64,000 nucleotides of DNA, from the NCBI GenBank assembly GCA_000328365.1, contig KB297741.1, positions 559,282 through 623,281 on the forward strand, written 5' to 3'. Both the position numbers and the translations under genes were made by a program. Source of the DNA: Capitella teleta. Its lineage: Eukaryota > Annelida > Polychaeta > Capitellidae. Under the pieces are notes generated by a model, which searched no databases, was not told the origin of the DNA, and was given only the letters and a program-made list of their open reading frames with translations. Positions 23,501 to 35,900 of this stretch are shown one piece after another (within the stretch, counting starts at the first letter, position 1; each line of letters opens with the position of its first letter).

Positions 23501-25700
23501 TCGGTCTGCTTGTATATATGCCATGTTTATAATTATTGTCAACATATGTCGCTGTCGGCGCGAAGTGACGAGAAAAAAAGAGAGAAGCAGATTGGTCATT
23601 TGGTGACTGGGTCTATTAATGTTTTTTTTTTTTTTACTCTGGCGAGTACACTTGGCAAGAAATTGGGCAATTTTCATTAGAACACATCAATCAATGGAGG
23701 TAAATGGATAAGTGCAAGCTAAGGACAGGTTGTTTCATTAATTTAGTCCGATCATGATCGTCCGGGATTATCCAACATTGAGGTAACATTATACCGAATC
23801 GAAACCACTCTGTTGGATATAAATGCTATATTTCTCGTCTGGACTACCTTAATACCTGATTACCTTGTGTGCATTTGTGTTGTAAGACACCTGGATTTGC
23901 GTCCTTGTGCACTCATCTCCTGATGACCCCGGTTCGATGCACGTCAATCCGTTCATTAATTTGATAACTTCGGTATGTCACGTGTATGTTTGTGATAGTT
24001 ATGGCATAATTGTGCATCCCCAGGCACTGATAAAGGTGACGAATGGCGTGAATGCGTCGGAGTCAAATGTGGTCCGATGCGGAAGACTTCCGGTTGCGAT
24101 GATTATTCGATTCCAATTGAGCATACCAGCATCCACCGTCAATGTGTCCATGGTAAGATTCGTTCATGCAAACATTAATATTATGCATTTACGATCGGCC
24201 CAATCACACAAGTTCATATAATAACTATGAGTGCGATTAGTAGTAAGTGTTTAAGCCGCAAATCACCTTTCTTTGCATAGTTCGCGAAAGATCTCTCACC
24301 AATATCAAAATGTTTAACAAGAAATTACTAGCATCATACGAGACTGATTACAGAAAAAGTGTATGGCGAAAGTAATCCTGTAATCATCAATACACGATAC
24401 ACCCTCAATGACTAATATACACACCATTGCGAAGCACCCATTACAATCACTGCACGTAAACGCTTCACAACTCCGAAATTCCGCTTCAATAACCTTAAAT
24501 AACCTAACAATCCAGTCACAGTGTGTCTCCTAAATGCTCCAAATCTGGTTAAATTTATTTTTGTACTTGTAGTCCAATTCTCCCGCATGTTTTTGCGTAC
24601 AAGGTGGTCATAATATTCAGCCGAAGCAGAAACACACGTGATAAATAAAGATGATGACAAATCGTGACTGACTGAGGCAGTTCGAGTTGTATTTGCAGGT
24701 ATGTTCATCCCGTGGTTCTTGCATTTTGTTCATATTTGACCGAAGCTGGGTATTTGTGAAAACACTTGTTATCCCCGCTATTCACCATGTCATATCATTG
24801 CATCATAAGATTACGATATGCATGCGTAATTATTGTGTATGTGTTGTATGCCAACAAATCAACATAAGAAGTATGTCATCATGTAAGGACTGCGAGAATT
24901 GGACCCTTGGGGGGCTGACCATGATCAGCAAAAGAGACCGCGAAGATAGAGAAATAAAGCTGCTCTTTCGCGCACAGTAATTATTAGCATCTTGTTGGCT
25001 AGTTTTTTGGGCGGCTTATGGTTAAAAATGGGCTAAATTGTTAAACTTTTTGAAGAAAGCACCAAATTTGACCCAAGTGATTAGTTCAAAAGCCATCAAC
25101 CATAGTGCTGGTAAAAAACCGTTTCAGCACCGGATTCGATGTAGATTCGACCGTCGATATCGCAATCGGAATGACGTTCCCATAAGGCCGAGTTATGCAA
25201 CGGAGACACGTCATCACATCAATGTGCTTCAAACTAACAAAAGAGCAATGAAAGATGTTGCGTAATGTGTTTACGCAACCAAGTGAATGACTTATTTGCG
25301 ATTTGTGAGTGATGATCTAACATCGGAACATTTGCGCAAATATCAGTGACCAGCAGAGAACACTTCTAGATAAATATCACGGAATAATACATGTATGATA
25401 TTGACAGTGATACAATTGTATTTCGATCTTAGAGCACATTGAGTGAAGGATTGTGAAGAGCACTCAAATGACAGCATCGTGGATTTCAATGATACACAGT
25501 AGGCCTACATGTATAATTGGACACGGAATAATAAAATGCGTATAAATTAATGAGATGGACACCTGTGTACGTATACGTACATACAGAACGTAAAGCGTGG
25601 TTCAAACATGAAACCTGAACACACAAAGGGAGCTGACATCAACTACATGCAGAGCATACCACAGATTACCAACGTTTGCACAAGAAGATATATGCACAGA
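23501..25700. other. Intergenic between ltd-1 promoter and micropeptide candidate
   Basis: No supported gene. A run of T (23620-23633) and short frames only. Confidence 0.5.
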
Positions 25701-25920
25701 AGTGAATAATTGAAAAACGCAACTGTGATCATGCATGTGCACGGCCTTTTTTGGCAGACAGCCAAACTTTGGCGCAACTGGGTCAGATCAAGAGGTCAAC
25801 TGGATGTGAGCACATGGCCTGTTGCGTTGCTCAGTGTCATCAGTGCATGTTTGTTAGTTGAAGATTGTTTACCGTTTTGTGTTTACATATTTGCCGATCT
25901 TGTTCTCGGAGTACAAAACA

Positions 25921-25977
25921 ATGACTTACAGCATTTTGGGAGCACTGGCGCCGGTGATGGAAGTTATCAGAGAACCG
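25921..25977 (+). CDS. Candidate micropeptide exon 1 (or an early alternative first exon of AMPK gamma)
   Basis: ATG at 25921, with A at -3, opens MTYSILGALAPVMEVIREP and meets a strong donor CCG|GTGAGT in phase 0. The peptide start is hydrophobic. Two readings fit: splicing to 26804 to give a 31-residue protein, or splicing to the AMPK gamma exon at 48050, which also accepts phase 0. No family recognised. Confidence 0.35.
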
Positions 25978-26340
25978 GTGAGTTGTTTCATTTTAGTTGG
26001 TTTGTTTTGAAGAAATCGCGTTCCCGGATTTGCGCATGTGGATTGTGTGGTCTTAATTTCGCCTTGTACTGGTAGTATACTGCATTGTAATTGAGCTATT
26101 ATACTATAACTACGTACTGGCATGTTGTTTGGCATCTTATTATCATTATAATATAGGTCTATGTATATGTACATGTATTTGCTAGAATTGTTGACATGCA
26201 TGCATAGAAACTCACTGCTAGTTGTTATTAGAGTTGATTCCGAGGTGTGTATGTCTACATCGTTATACTTTACAGTAAATTATAAACTGGCGAAAAGCAT
26301 TCTAATTCAAAGTTTACTTAGTTTGAACTTGATACCCCAC

Positions 26341-26366
26341 AAAAAAAAAAAAAAAAAAAAAAAAAA
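26341..26366. repeat. Poly(A) tract, 26 bases
   Basis: Homopolymer run. Could be a retroposed tail, but no body is recognisable upstream. Confidence 0.9.
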
Positions 26367-26803
26367 CATTCTAGCTGTACATATCAGGAATTAATATTTG
26401 TATGCTTTGTGTACATGTGGTAAGAAGGTTATTCCTGAATAAGCCAACAAGGCCGTTGCCTTCATAGCCTCCATGCTATTGGCGGCCTTACATGCAGTTC
26501 CCTCAATCCCTGATGAATTAAATTGTATAAAAGTGCTGTAAGTTAAAATGGCTGTGTACAGTATCAGTAATTCAGTACACGTATATCAATTTAGAGGAGT
26601 TTTAATGTATATTAAATTTTTAATCAGATAGGTAACAGCGTTTGTTCAATTATAATTATGAGTGGTGATAATTATCAACTACATTTCGTAATCTATTCGG
26701 GTCAGACGTGATACCGATAAGTGCAAACTAAAAACGGCTGACCTCTTTTAGGGGAATTTTTATTGAATAAATTTTGCTTCTATTTGAATTTATTTCATTT
26801 CAG

Positions 26804-26842
26804 GATTTCCTTGAAGAAGATGGATCGAGTCCAGTGAGATAA
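26804..26842 (+). CDS. Candidate micropeptide exon 2 with stop and poly(A) signal
   Basis: A very good acceptor (TTTGAATTTATTTCATTTCAG) ends at 26803. In phase 0 the exon reads DFLEEDGSSPVR then TAA. AATAAA follows at 26894-26899, a sensible distance for a last exon. Joined to 25921-25977 this makes 31 residues with a hydrophobic start and acidic end. Evidence is structural only. Confidence 0.35.
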   Translation, partial: DFLEEDGSSPVR

Positions 26843-26928
26843 ATCAGCTCATTACGAAATGAATGATTCGCCGCATCGTGTTTAATTGAGGGGAATAAAA
26901 TGTTGCATAAGTTTCCCGAACATTTTTG

Positions 26929-26973
26929 AAATCATAACGCGCTAAATTCATAACGCATTCGTGTGCGTTATGA
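26929..26973. promoter_or_regulatory. Cluster of three TGCGTTATGA motifs
   Basis: ATCATAACGC (26931), TCATAACGCA (26948-26957) and the inverted TGCGTTATGA (26964-26973) within 45 bases. This is the first cluster of the dispersed motif on entering the AMPK gamma region, 1.3 kb before the first long-isoform exon. Confidence 0.55.
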
Positions 26974-27722
26974 TTTCGGAATGAACGTTCCCGCCCTTAT
27001 TCTGTGTACGTAAGACTGAAGTTAAACCAACCCCAATTATCGACCATGTCCGTGGCAAGCATTTGTCTGGTACTCATCTTACCGTATTTCTATCTCTTTG
27101 GCCATTGTCCAGTGATATGCCGAAAGATGAATATCCTTCGACATTCATATGAGTAAGCAACTCGGAATCAAATTAAGTGAGTCTGACAGGACGAGGAAAT
27201 CAATGTCAAATAAGCTCAGGTGCAGTGCTGGATTGGTTTGTTTATTGGCACACAAACAACTTCAATAATGTATCGCCTTCGGCTTTTTATCGGAATCATC
27301 CCGTTATGATCTCGAATAAGCTAACCCTGGGCGACATTTGCGCCTCTATTTCCATGCGATGGTCGAAATACATTGCGTTGCAGTGGTGGGTACTCATTCG
27401 GGACACCCATGTGATTATATTTCAGAAAATTAATGTGCGCAAATCTGAAGTAACAATTATGATTAATGATTAACCAATTGCAACATTTGATTATAATAGT
27501 ATTTTGACACACGACTAGAGTAAGCGACATCAGCACGGACTGTCACTCAATCTCTCAACGCGAAACGTGTCTCCATGAACGTACACCGTATGGAGATTAT
27601 ATCATTATAATATCATTGGCCCTACACTAATTAACCAGCCTCATTAGCACCAACCTCGTGAGGTTGATTCGCCTTAGCACCATATTAAATGCTCATCCGT
27701 GTTATGACCTGGACATTGGACC

Positions 27723-27747
27723 TTTTTTTTTTTTTTTTTTTTTTTTT
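27723..27747. repeat. Poly(T) tract, 25 bases
   Basis: Homopolymer run without further structure. Confidence 0.9.
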
Positions 27748-28044
27748 GCTTTATAGCTTTATAACTTTGTGATACGTGTTAGCCATAACATCGTTGTATA
27801 CTACTTGAGTATCGCCATTTTTCCCTGACGCACTCGTGTAGCGATTAATTGTTGGCTCGTGGACCAAATTTTTCCCCTCTCGACGCTGTTCAAATTAAAC
27901 AGCACTGTCAGGTCGAGTTGGAACATCGATTCGCGAATAATTGATTCTTCGGAATTTATAAGCGGATCTCGTCTTATGGCAGCATATTACGGCCTCTGAG
28001 GTGAAAAAAAAAAAAGAAAAAAAGAAGAAGAAATTCTATAAAAA

Positions 28045-28060
28045 ACTTTTATATAGAAAG
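28045..28060 (+). promoter_or_regulatory. TATA-like element before AMPK gamma exon 1A
   Basis: CTTTTATATAGAAAGG lies about 225 bases before the exon 1A ATG, giving a plausible start site near 28080 and a leader of about 200 bases. Confidence 0.3.
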
Positions 28061-28279
28061 GCATCGCAGAGTGACCTTATGAACAGCTGAGCCAGAGAAA
28101 AAAGCGGAACCGCTCTCCACTCTTCGATCATCGAGGCCAAATGTCTTTCGCAAGAAGAAGAGATCTTTTCAACCGAAGCAGCGATTTGTTCATTTCAGCA
28201 ACCCTGGTTGCCGCATCGAGGCCCGCAGGAAACCAACAGCAAAAACGGATATCATTTTGGATAAACATTCGGATTCACC

Positions 28280-28393
28280 ATGTTCAACTTTTTCGGGCGT
28301 CGTCGGACGCGTTCATGTCAAATTGATAGCGATGAGCAGAGGGACATTCTAGGCGCCCTCCGCAAGGGAGGTACGACCAGGAGGAAATCCGAG
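28280..28393 (+). CDS. PRKAG2: AMPK gamma alternative first exon 1A
   Basis: 38 codons from ATG, starting [20 protein letters not shown], ending RRKSE|GTATGT in phase 0. It joins in frame to [10 protein letters not shown] of the exon at 48050. Several basic-Ser sites (RRTRS, TRRKS) suggest phosphorylation or membrane/cytoskeletal targeting. An upstream in-frame-free ATG at 28141 opens another frame and is less likely to be used. Confidence 0.72.
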
Positions 28394-29896
28394 GTATGTT
28401 CTTCGGGGCATTGGGGTCAACCGTTTGGGATCTTCGCTATTTTTTTTTTTGGTGGTATACGCATGCGTGCTTCAGCTGTTATTGTATGTAATATCATTGC
28501 TGTGGATTTCACGTACACTTCTCTCGGTGGTTTAAACTTTAAAAGAGTAATGGTGCTCGCATCCGTGGGTGTAGATCAATGCCTTTGACTGATGATCTTC
28601 TCTATATTATTGGAATAGTATACGTTGATATTCCGTATGCGTATCTCTGATTCAACCTCTGATAACTCGGAATTCCAGCTACAACAACTGCCTTATGGCA
28701 ACTATGTTTGCATATGATGCAATGTGTGTGCTAAGTAAAATTGCGTTGAAGCTGTGAAACGCAGTACATTCATTGTACACAATTTGTGCGTACGTTAGAC
28801 AGAATGGCCTTTTTTTAGGACATATGAAATATAGGAGTCTGAACCTCAGGATTAGACTCTGTTCGATAATGGAATCGCAATCTCATTATCCGTGTTCTGA
28901 ATTAAAAAAAAAAAACATTCAGGAATTATATAAGATGCCATTTAATACGGATCATTTCCTTTCTAAACCTTACGTAATGTATGCATAACAAATGAACAAA
29001 ATAATTCCGTATGTTACCAAGTTTGCATTTATATCACAGTGTATATTTGTTGTTCAGCCTTTGGAACAAACATCCTTTGCGATTTTTTTAACGTTCGCTG
29101 TGGAAGGCATTGGGAACGATCAGTTGGCCTAGTTATGGTCTAAGAAAGGAGTTTGCTTTATTCGTTGGTAGATCAATAAAACTCAAGTTCCCAGAGCTCA
29201 AAGCTATAAAATCCGCCCCACTTTTCCGGCTCGTTTATTCAGTTTAGGAGTTTATTATTTTATTTGTTGATATCTTACCACTTCAGTACAAGAGCCTTAT
29301 CACTTATCGGCTGATAAGCCCACTTCAACTTGAAAACAATAACGCTCAGCTGAAAGAGCAAGTGATAAGTGATAAGTGATAAGTGGTGCATGTAACTTCC
29401 TCATTCATGATCGCAATACAATGTACTCATTATGCTTTGTTATAATTACGATGTTGAACTTGAAAATATTTCAGCTTTTATCGAATTCGTGATTAAATGA
29501 TTGAAAGTGTAAAATTCCCAAGAAACAAAGAACCCGTTGACTAAAATATTCGCATGATAATTATCGTGCTGGTAACGGTCTCTATATATCGTAATCATAA
29601 CGCATTTTTCTCAGTGAAAAGTGCGTTATGGGAGCAAGCACTACTCAGTAGTACTAGGCGTAGTGATATGCCGCCAAAATCGATTGCTATTTGCTGTCAG
29701 TTGCGACTCGGGACTCTAATTTGTCTATTAGTGACCATTTATTGCCTACTTATTAATAAATCAATATTATAAAAGATGCATACCGATATTGATAAATCAA
29801 TATTATGTAATATTATGTAATATTATGTAATATGCATTTTGGCATCAATGAAAAAATAGGATAAAATAACACATAAAACGATACAGAATTTTGTAG

Positions 29897-29939
<43 letters not shown>

Positions 29940-32900
29940 AAACGATGTAGAATTTCAATTAGAAATATCATCTTTTCTTTGCGTTCAATTAGCTGGCAAT
30001 TCGCCAACCATCACTCAGCCGCCAGTCTCCTCAGCCTCCGCTTAGCTCTCTGTGGCCACGTGGCCAGATTTCCCGCCTCAAATATCTCATGTCACGTGAT
30101 GTGTCTTATCAATCATCTCGCCATCAATTTCCGGGCTACTTCCGAGTATTCATTGATTCAGGGGCAAAATTTTCCCCATCTGATGTCATCGAAGCGGCGA
30201 CTGGGGAGAGTAAGAAATACCCCGCCATTTGTTCAACTGTCACAGTTGAACAAAATCAGTTAATGTGCTTCATTTTGGTTCATTGCGTAATCAGTAATGT
30301 AGCATGCATACTACCGCTAGACCTGTGTGAATTCTTCATCTCTCAATCTTGTGAATTACGCATGCAGATCAGAAGGTCTTTAGCATCTCGAGGTCAATGT
30401 CAAGGTCGTTCCTTGCAGTCACTGACCTCGGATCCAATGCTGGTTGTTATTCATTGATATCCACAATATTTTTCTCACAAGCAATGCACTTTCTAGCATG
30501 GAGAAAGAAAAACCACAAACCCTGGTATTCTTCTTGTTGTTCCTGTAAACAAATTTAGCTCTCAAAGCAACGAAAATATGGAACATTTATATCAAATTCT
30601 GGCGTTTCTGCTACAATTGTGGCAGTCTGCCAATAGGAGATATCTAGGTCAAGTGTAAGTAGGTCATGTTTTGGTATTCATCTTCCCGTTGTGTAGCCTT
30701 TGTGATCGCCGTGGGCACTGAAGTGGCTGAAATCGCGGCTTTTGTTGCATAATTTCAGTCGGTAATTATGCGCGTAGGCAGCAGAATGCTACAATTATGG
30801 ATTTCTTTTCACCAGCTTCCAGCGCGACATCTGTGAAATGTGAACGATTTATTTTCGTAGTGTAAACAAAACCACGTGATATCGCCGTCGCCGGATTTGC
30901 CGATAATCGGCACAGCCTCTATTCCTGTGTGATAACAAGGCCTTCTGAAGTTCCGACTGATTCACTTTTGAGAATTATTCGAATCAAGAAGAACAGGTGA
31001 GTTATCGGTGTATGATTAATTTGCTAATGATATTCGTCAATGCACGGTACGTATGTCACCATGTGCGCAAAAGATTCAGGATCGAAATCCTCATCATTCA
31101 TCAAACGTGACATATGTTTGTGAGAGGTACAATGATTGTACATTTGCAAATTAACGCGTTACAGATTATATGCAGGACAACACTAATTACAAATTAAAAA
31201 ATCATGAAAATACGTTGGGTTTTTTTTTTTCCGTTTTTTCCGTTTTTTCCGGTTTTTTTTTATATCTTTGACCTCTCACCTTCGTCGGTATTTCGCCAAA
31301 CTTCAATTAATTGTGTAGATAACTACCATCAGAATATTTACTCATGCATTGATTAATATATCAATAATTATTACACCACAATCACAAATGTTATGAAAAT
31401 GAAATCGTATTCTTCATCGAGACTTTTACCAGCAACATTGAATAATTCATCATAATATCCACATGTTTATCCAGTACAGTGAATTTGAGTTGACATGCAT
31501 TTTTAATTAATATTCGTCGCTGTGGGGCTAATAGTTGCGCAATAAAGACGATGACGTAATTTTCCTTTGTGTCTCCGTCCTTGACCTTGTTGCCTGTGAA
31601 TCCAGCGCTGATATGTTTATCTCGCTTGTGTTTGCCGATGTCTGGTGCTCAGCGTCAGATTAGCATGTTGCTCGCGAACCCTTCTTTGTCAGAGGTGCCA
31701 TTGTGTCACTTGAAATTAAAGAGCTGTAATCGCATATTGAATTAATCAGCACGATACCAAAATACATGTGCGCAATACAGATTCGTCAAATTTAAAACAG
31801 TCGACCGCTTCGACGTGAAAACTTTTCGCGCTGAACTAATTGAACGGCGGCAGATTTCAACTGCTGCGTAAATCGCGTTTGGCCGACAGCTTTTAAGGTC
31901 TCTCCCTCGGAAGGAGGCACTGAACCCTCTTATTCCCCCGNNNNNNNNNNNNNNNNNNNNNNNNNNNNNNNNNNNNNNNNNNNNNNNNNNTGTCATTTTA
32001 ACCTTGTAAGCGCATTGGAGGCAACACTCTTGACTCTTGACCAGAGGCGTCGGCGTGGACAGTGCTGGTCACTTGGCAAGTGGTCAACGCTTGACCGGAA
32101 TGGCACACCTTTGCTGCGGATATCAACAACACAGGAAGTTTGTGATTTTGTCGTATTAGTTAATAATTTAAATTGTGTTGTGTTCATATTTAATCGTAAA
32201 TTCGTAACTTAATGCGGTCTTTCGTCCTCGGTGCCTGAATTATCATGACATTTCACTTAGCTCGTTTTGTCTATACCGATATGTAATCGATGAACGCTTT
32301 GAGATATTTCTCAACGCATCCTGGTTTCAGCCAAATGGGGCGGATCGCCATTTGGATTCCGCTGAACCCTGCAGCATAACATTCATTACGCGCTGAGCGT
32401 AATCTGCATTAGTTCACGTATTCCCGTTTGGTTTATGTGCCTCTGTGCCTGCCTCGATCAGCCAATTAATTAGCCAGGGAATCGGCTGATGAGAGCGTTA
32501 TTCCCAGAAGTAATTTCACTTAATTGTGTACTTATATTATATACTAGTACATACATAAATATATTATATACTAGTACATACATAAATTACTCACAGCGTC
32601 GTGCATCGGTCATTGGCCTGTGTAACGTATTGATTATTGACTCCGATTGGAAGCAATTTTCTTACCGCACTCAATGACCCCTGGCCCCACTGGCGCTGAC
32701 CTACATCCCAGGGCATTGACCTTATAAGTTCAAGTGCGCGTTCATGCCATAAAAACTGCACTCCCTCGCACTCCCAGCTATCGTTAATTTTGATATGATT
32801 TCCCATAATTCCCTCCTCCCGTGCAGGTGGCTCACTATCTGACGGCGAGGCCTCATCAATTTGGGTTTTGGCCTGATTTACCCGACCCGGTGGCCGCCAG

Positions 32901-35900
32901 CATTATTGCTCCTCATTCGCCCCATTGCAACTTCGATTTCTCTTCTATATGCATGTTTATTGCATAATACTTAGATCTAAAGTTGAAAGTATAGAGTGAG
33001 CTTAATTGATTTTTTTGTTTTTGTATTTTTTTTTTTTTCGCGCTTACAATACCACGCTGTGTTATCCAATGCAATGCCATCATATTTACCTATGCCTCAC
33101 CTTTTTAAGCCCCAAGCTAAGATACTTATAGCTACATGTGTCTTATAAGATTATAATAAGATAAACTCATTTGAAACTGTATACTTTGTCTTGGTAATTT
33201 AGTACCATTCGATTCATCTCTAATTGGTCGATGTATTCTTGGAATATCCGTCGAATTTACTCGTAGGAATTTTAAACGGTTTCGTCATACGCGTTCGCAG
33301 TGTTCATACACCTCCATGTATACGCACAATGGCAATTGGTGAGACCTAAAGCACCAAAAAATAGCACCTCGTTGTCTGCTTGTTGTGGCATGCGATGAGA
33401 TATGGTTCTTCCTAAGCGCAACATGGCTTGACCTTGACCTTCAGACGTAAACAACACTAGAAGCACGTGCTTAACTAGCTTGTTCTTGTTGCCACTGTCG
33501 CTTTGAGTGCTTCTATTGTTCGGCACAAAGCCCCGAATGCCAGCTCATTTTTGTCGCGTTTTGTGAGGTAATTTTTACAATGGCTCCCGATTTGTTTACG
33601 TTTTATTCTCGATAACAGACGCACTGCACTCCCCCCAAGTTCATGGTCGTTTCGTGCGGATTTTTGCTGCATGTAAATACCATTGTGAACGTTGCAAAGT
33701 CTCGTTCTGCTTACGAATAATTTAGAGCGACGTTGCGCTGAATTAAACCTGACGCTTGTTAAGAAGTCTTTTCGATTTAATGAGCAGAGATCCCTTGTAA
33801 TGCAGCGTGGCTCAGAGGCCATGTTGGGTCGCCTCCTGTTCCGCGTCTAATTTATGTGGCCCCTCACCCGATCCAACATAACCTTCTTTCTAACGGCTTC
33901 GTGAAGCCCCCTGATTGTTGCCAGTGTAAGGCTGTAAACCATTGCCTTTGTTGGTGTTGTATAGGTGTTGATGCTGCTTAACACGCGCCTACCTGCTGAT
34001 GAAAGCATCTCGATTGCTTGTCGCACGACTTCCTACGTTTTACAATCTCGGATTTGTGAGTGCGTTATGATTCGTGTCTTATGGCCAGGTCAAATAGAAA
34101 TCATAACGTACTACACAATAACAGGGATTCATTATTTTCAGAATTATTCTCTGTGATTGCTTGTATTTAATATATTTAGTGTAGTATTAAATTTATTATT
34201 CACTGCATTGGTATGCTCTATAATTACTAATAATTTTATTACATGAATACATGAAGTGACTGTTTAAATTTTTTATTATGTTTATTTATTTTTTTTCTGA
34301 AAAAAAAAAACAACAAAAAAAAAACAAAATAAAAACGAAAAAAACAACAAGCCCTATCGCTCAGTAAATTAGGATATGCATACACTCTCGAGTGACCTTA
34401 TCAGAATCTCCTTGCAATTGAGTGCTTTGTTTTTCATGCCACAAACCGACTAACGTACTTAATGGGCTTAAACTTAGTTTCATTGCTTGAAAGAGAACGC
34501 TAAACTGTACAGCAATTGTTTTAGCTATTTAAATGGTAATATTAATTAATGGCGTAATTTTAAAACTCAGAGGCGTATGTACTCACTTGTAAGGCAATTG
34601 TGTTGCATGCTTTCCTACTTTGTTATGGCATAATATTGTCTTTAATTCGTATACTGGCAACAAACTCTGAAGAAAGTTTAACAAACGCTTCTGTTATCTT
34701 GTACAATGAAGCTTTTGACCAGTCTTGAACTTTGCCCGACACATACATGCGTGTGGAATAGATGTAACCTTGGTCGCGTGTAATTATAAAAGAGAAAAAA
34801 GAATCATGAATTGTAATTTTTCTTTCACACCTTAACCTCATACATTAGTCTCTCACGGAACGCCAATAATTTTAAACATTAAATCCAGGGTAAAGCAAAT
34901 TACCAGAAAACCGATACATGTATAACGGTGGACACGCGGCCAAAGCCAAACGCCTACATCTATAGAACCGATGCGAATGCGATCACTATTGTTTAAATTT
35001 GCGTTTAATTAAGCGTATGCAACTGTACCTTTTTTTTTCCTTGCGCTCCTTAACGAAGCCTACTTTAACTAGGTCGATCGCTGGCAACTAGGGCATGTCA
35101 GTCCTCGTATAATCGCTCTCCTCTCTTCATGCCGAATATCGACGCCATCAGACGCAGTGTATAAACACGTGGTTTGCGGGCAATTTTTATAAACAACAAT
35201 TCTTGCTGCTCGACGTTTCCAACGATTTCTGTGTGAAACTGAGCACATGTTGGATTTTTATGAGCGGATTTATTTGGATATAGAATCTGTTGAGAATCAT
35301 TAATTATATTTCTTTCATCCTTGGCTGCGACCTTGACACCAGAGAGGTCAAATACAGATTGACCTACAGCATGGCTAAACCGACTGAGGTTAGTTCGTGA
35401 TGTTGTTATGTACTGCTTGATTTAAATGTTATAGAATAGATGCTTCATTTAGTCTCGTATATCAAGTTATCACTGTTAGAAGACTTGCATTTCTTTCATT
35501 TTTATTTCTTCTTGTAACTATAGGTATATTATAATATTGTGGAATCGCATCATTTCAGTTGCACTGTAAATTAGTCAATTTCAATTTTTACCCATTTGTA
35601 AACCCGAGAAATGACCTTCAAACAGACGTCACTTCTGTATGTTCGATTGAATGGACTACAGTACAACCTTTATGTTTAAAACCCTCATGACACGTGCCAT
35701 AGTTCCTCTGTATAATTTCATTTCGATATAGGGCGCGGCCATTTACATGTATTCATGATTAATAAGCTGACGTCACTGGGCCCCTATGCTAGCAAATCAC
35801 TAGCATAATGACATCTTCAATTATTAAAACTCGATTATTTCCATATATACCATTGCGATCCTTTTACAATAATTGCGTACCTTGCCTGCTTTGTAGTACG

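Larger units (their letters stand above)
28394..35370. other. Large 5' intronic region of AMPK gamma, part 1
   Basis: No coding exon supported. It contains motif copies at 29595-29604 (with a near copy at 29622), 34061-34070 and 34101-34110, long T/A tracts, the assembly gap, a possible untranslated first exon near 30996, and a 27-bp direct repeat at 32533-32586. Confidence 0.5.

Noticed and set aside
25710-26075. Longer 121-codon plus frame overlapping the micropeptide exon
   Set aside because: It lacks a well-placed ATG, has no family resemblance, and its phase at the 25977 donor leads to a stop three codons into the next exon.
33475-33822. Minus-strand 115-codon frame
   Set aside because: No splice sites, no recognisable motif; probably chance in a low-stop stretch.
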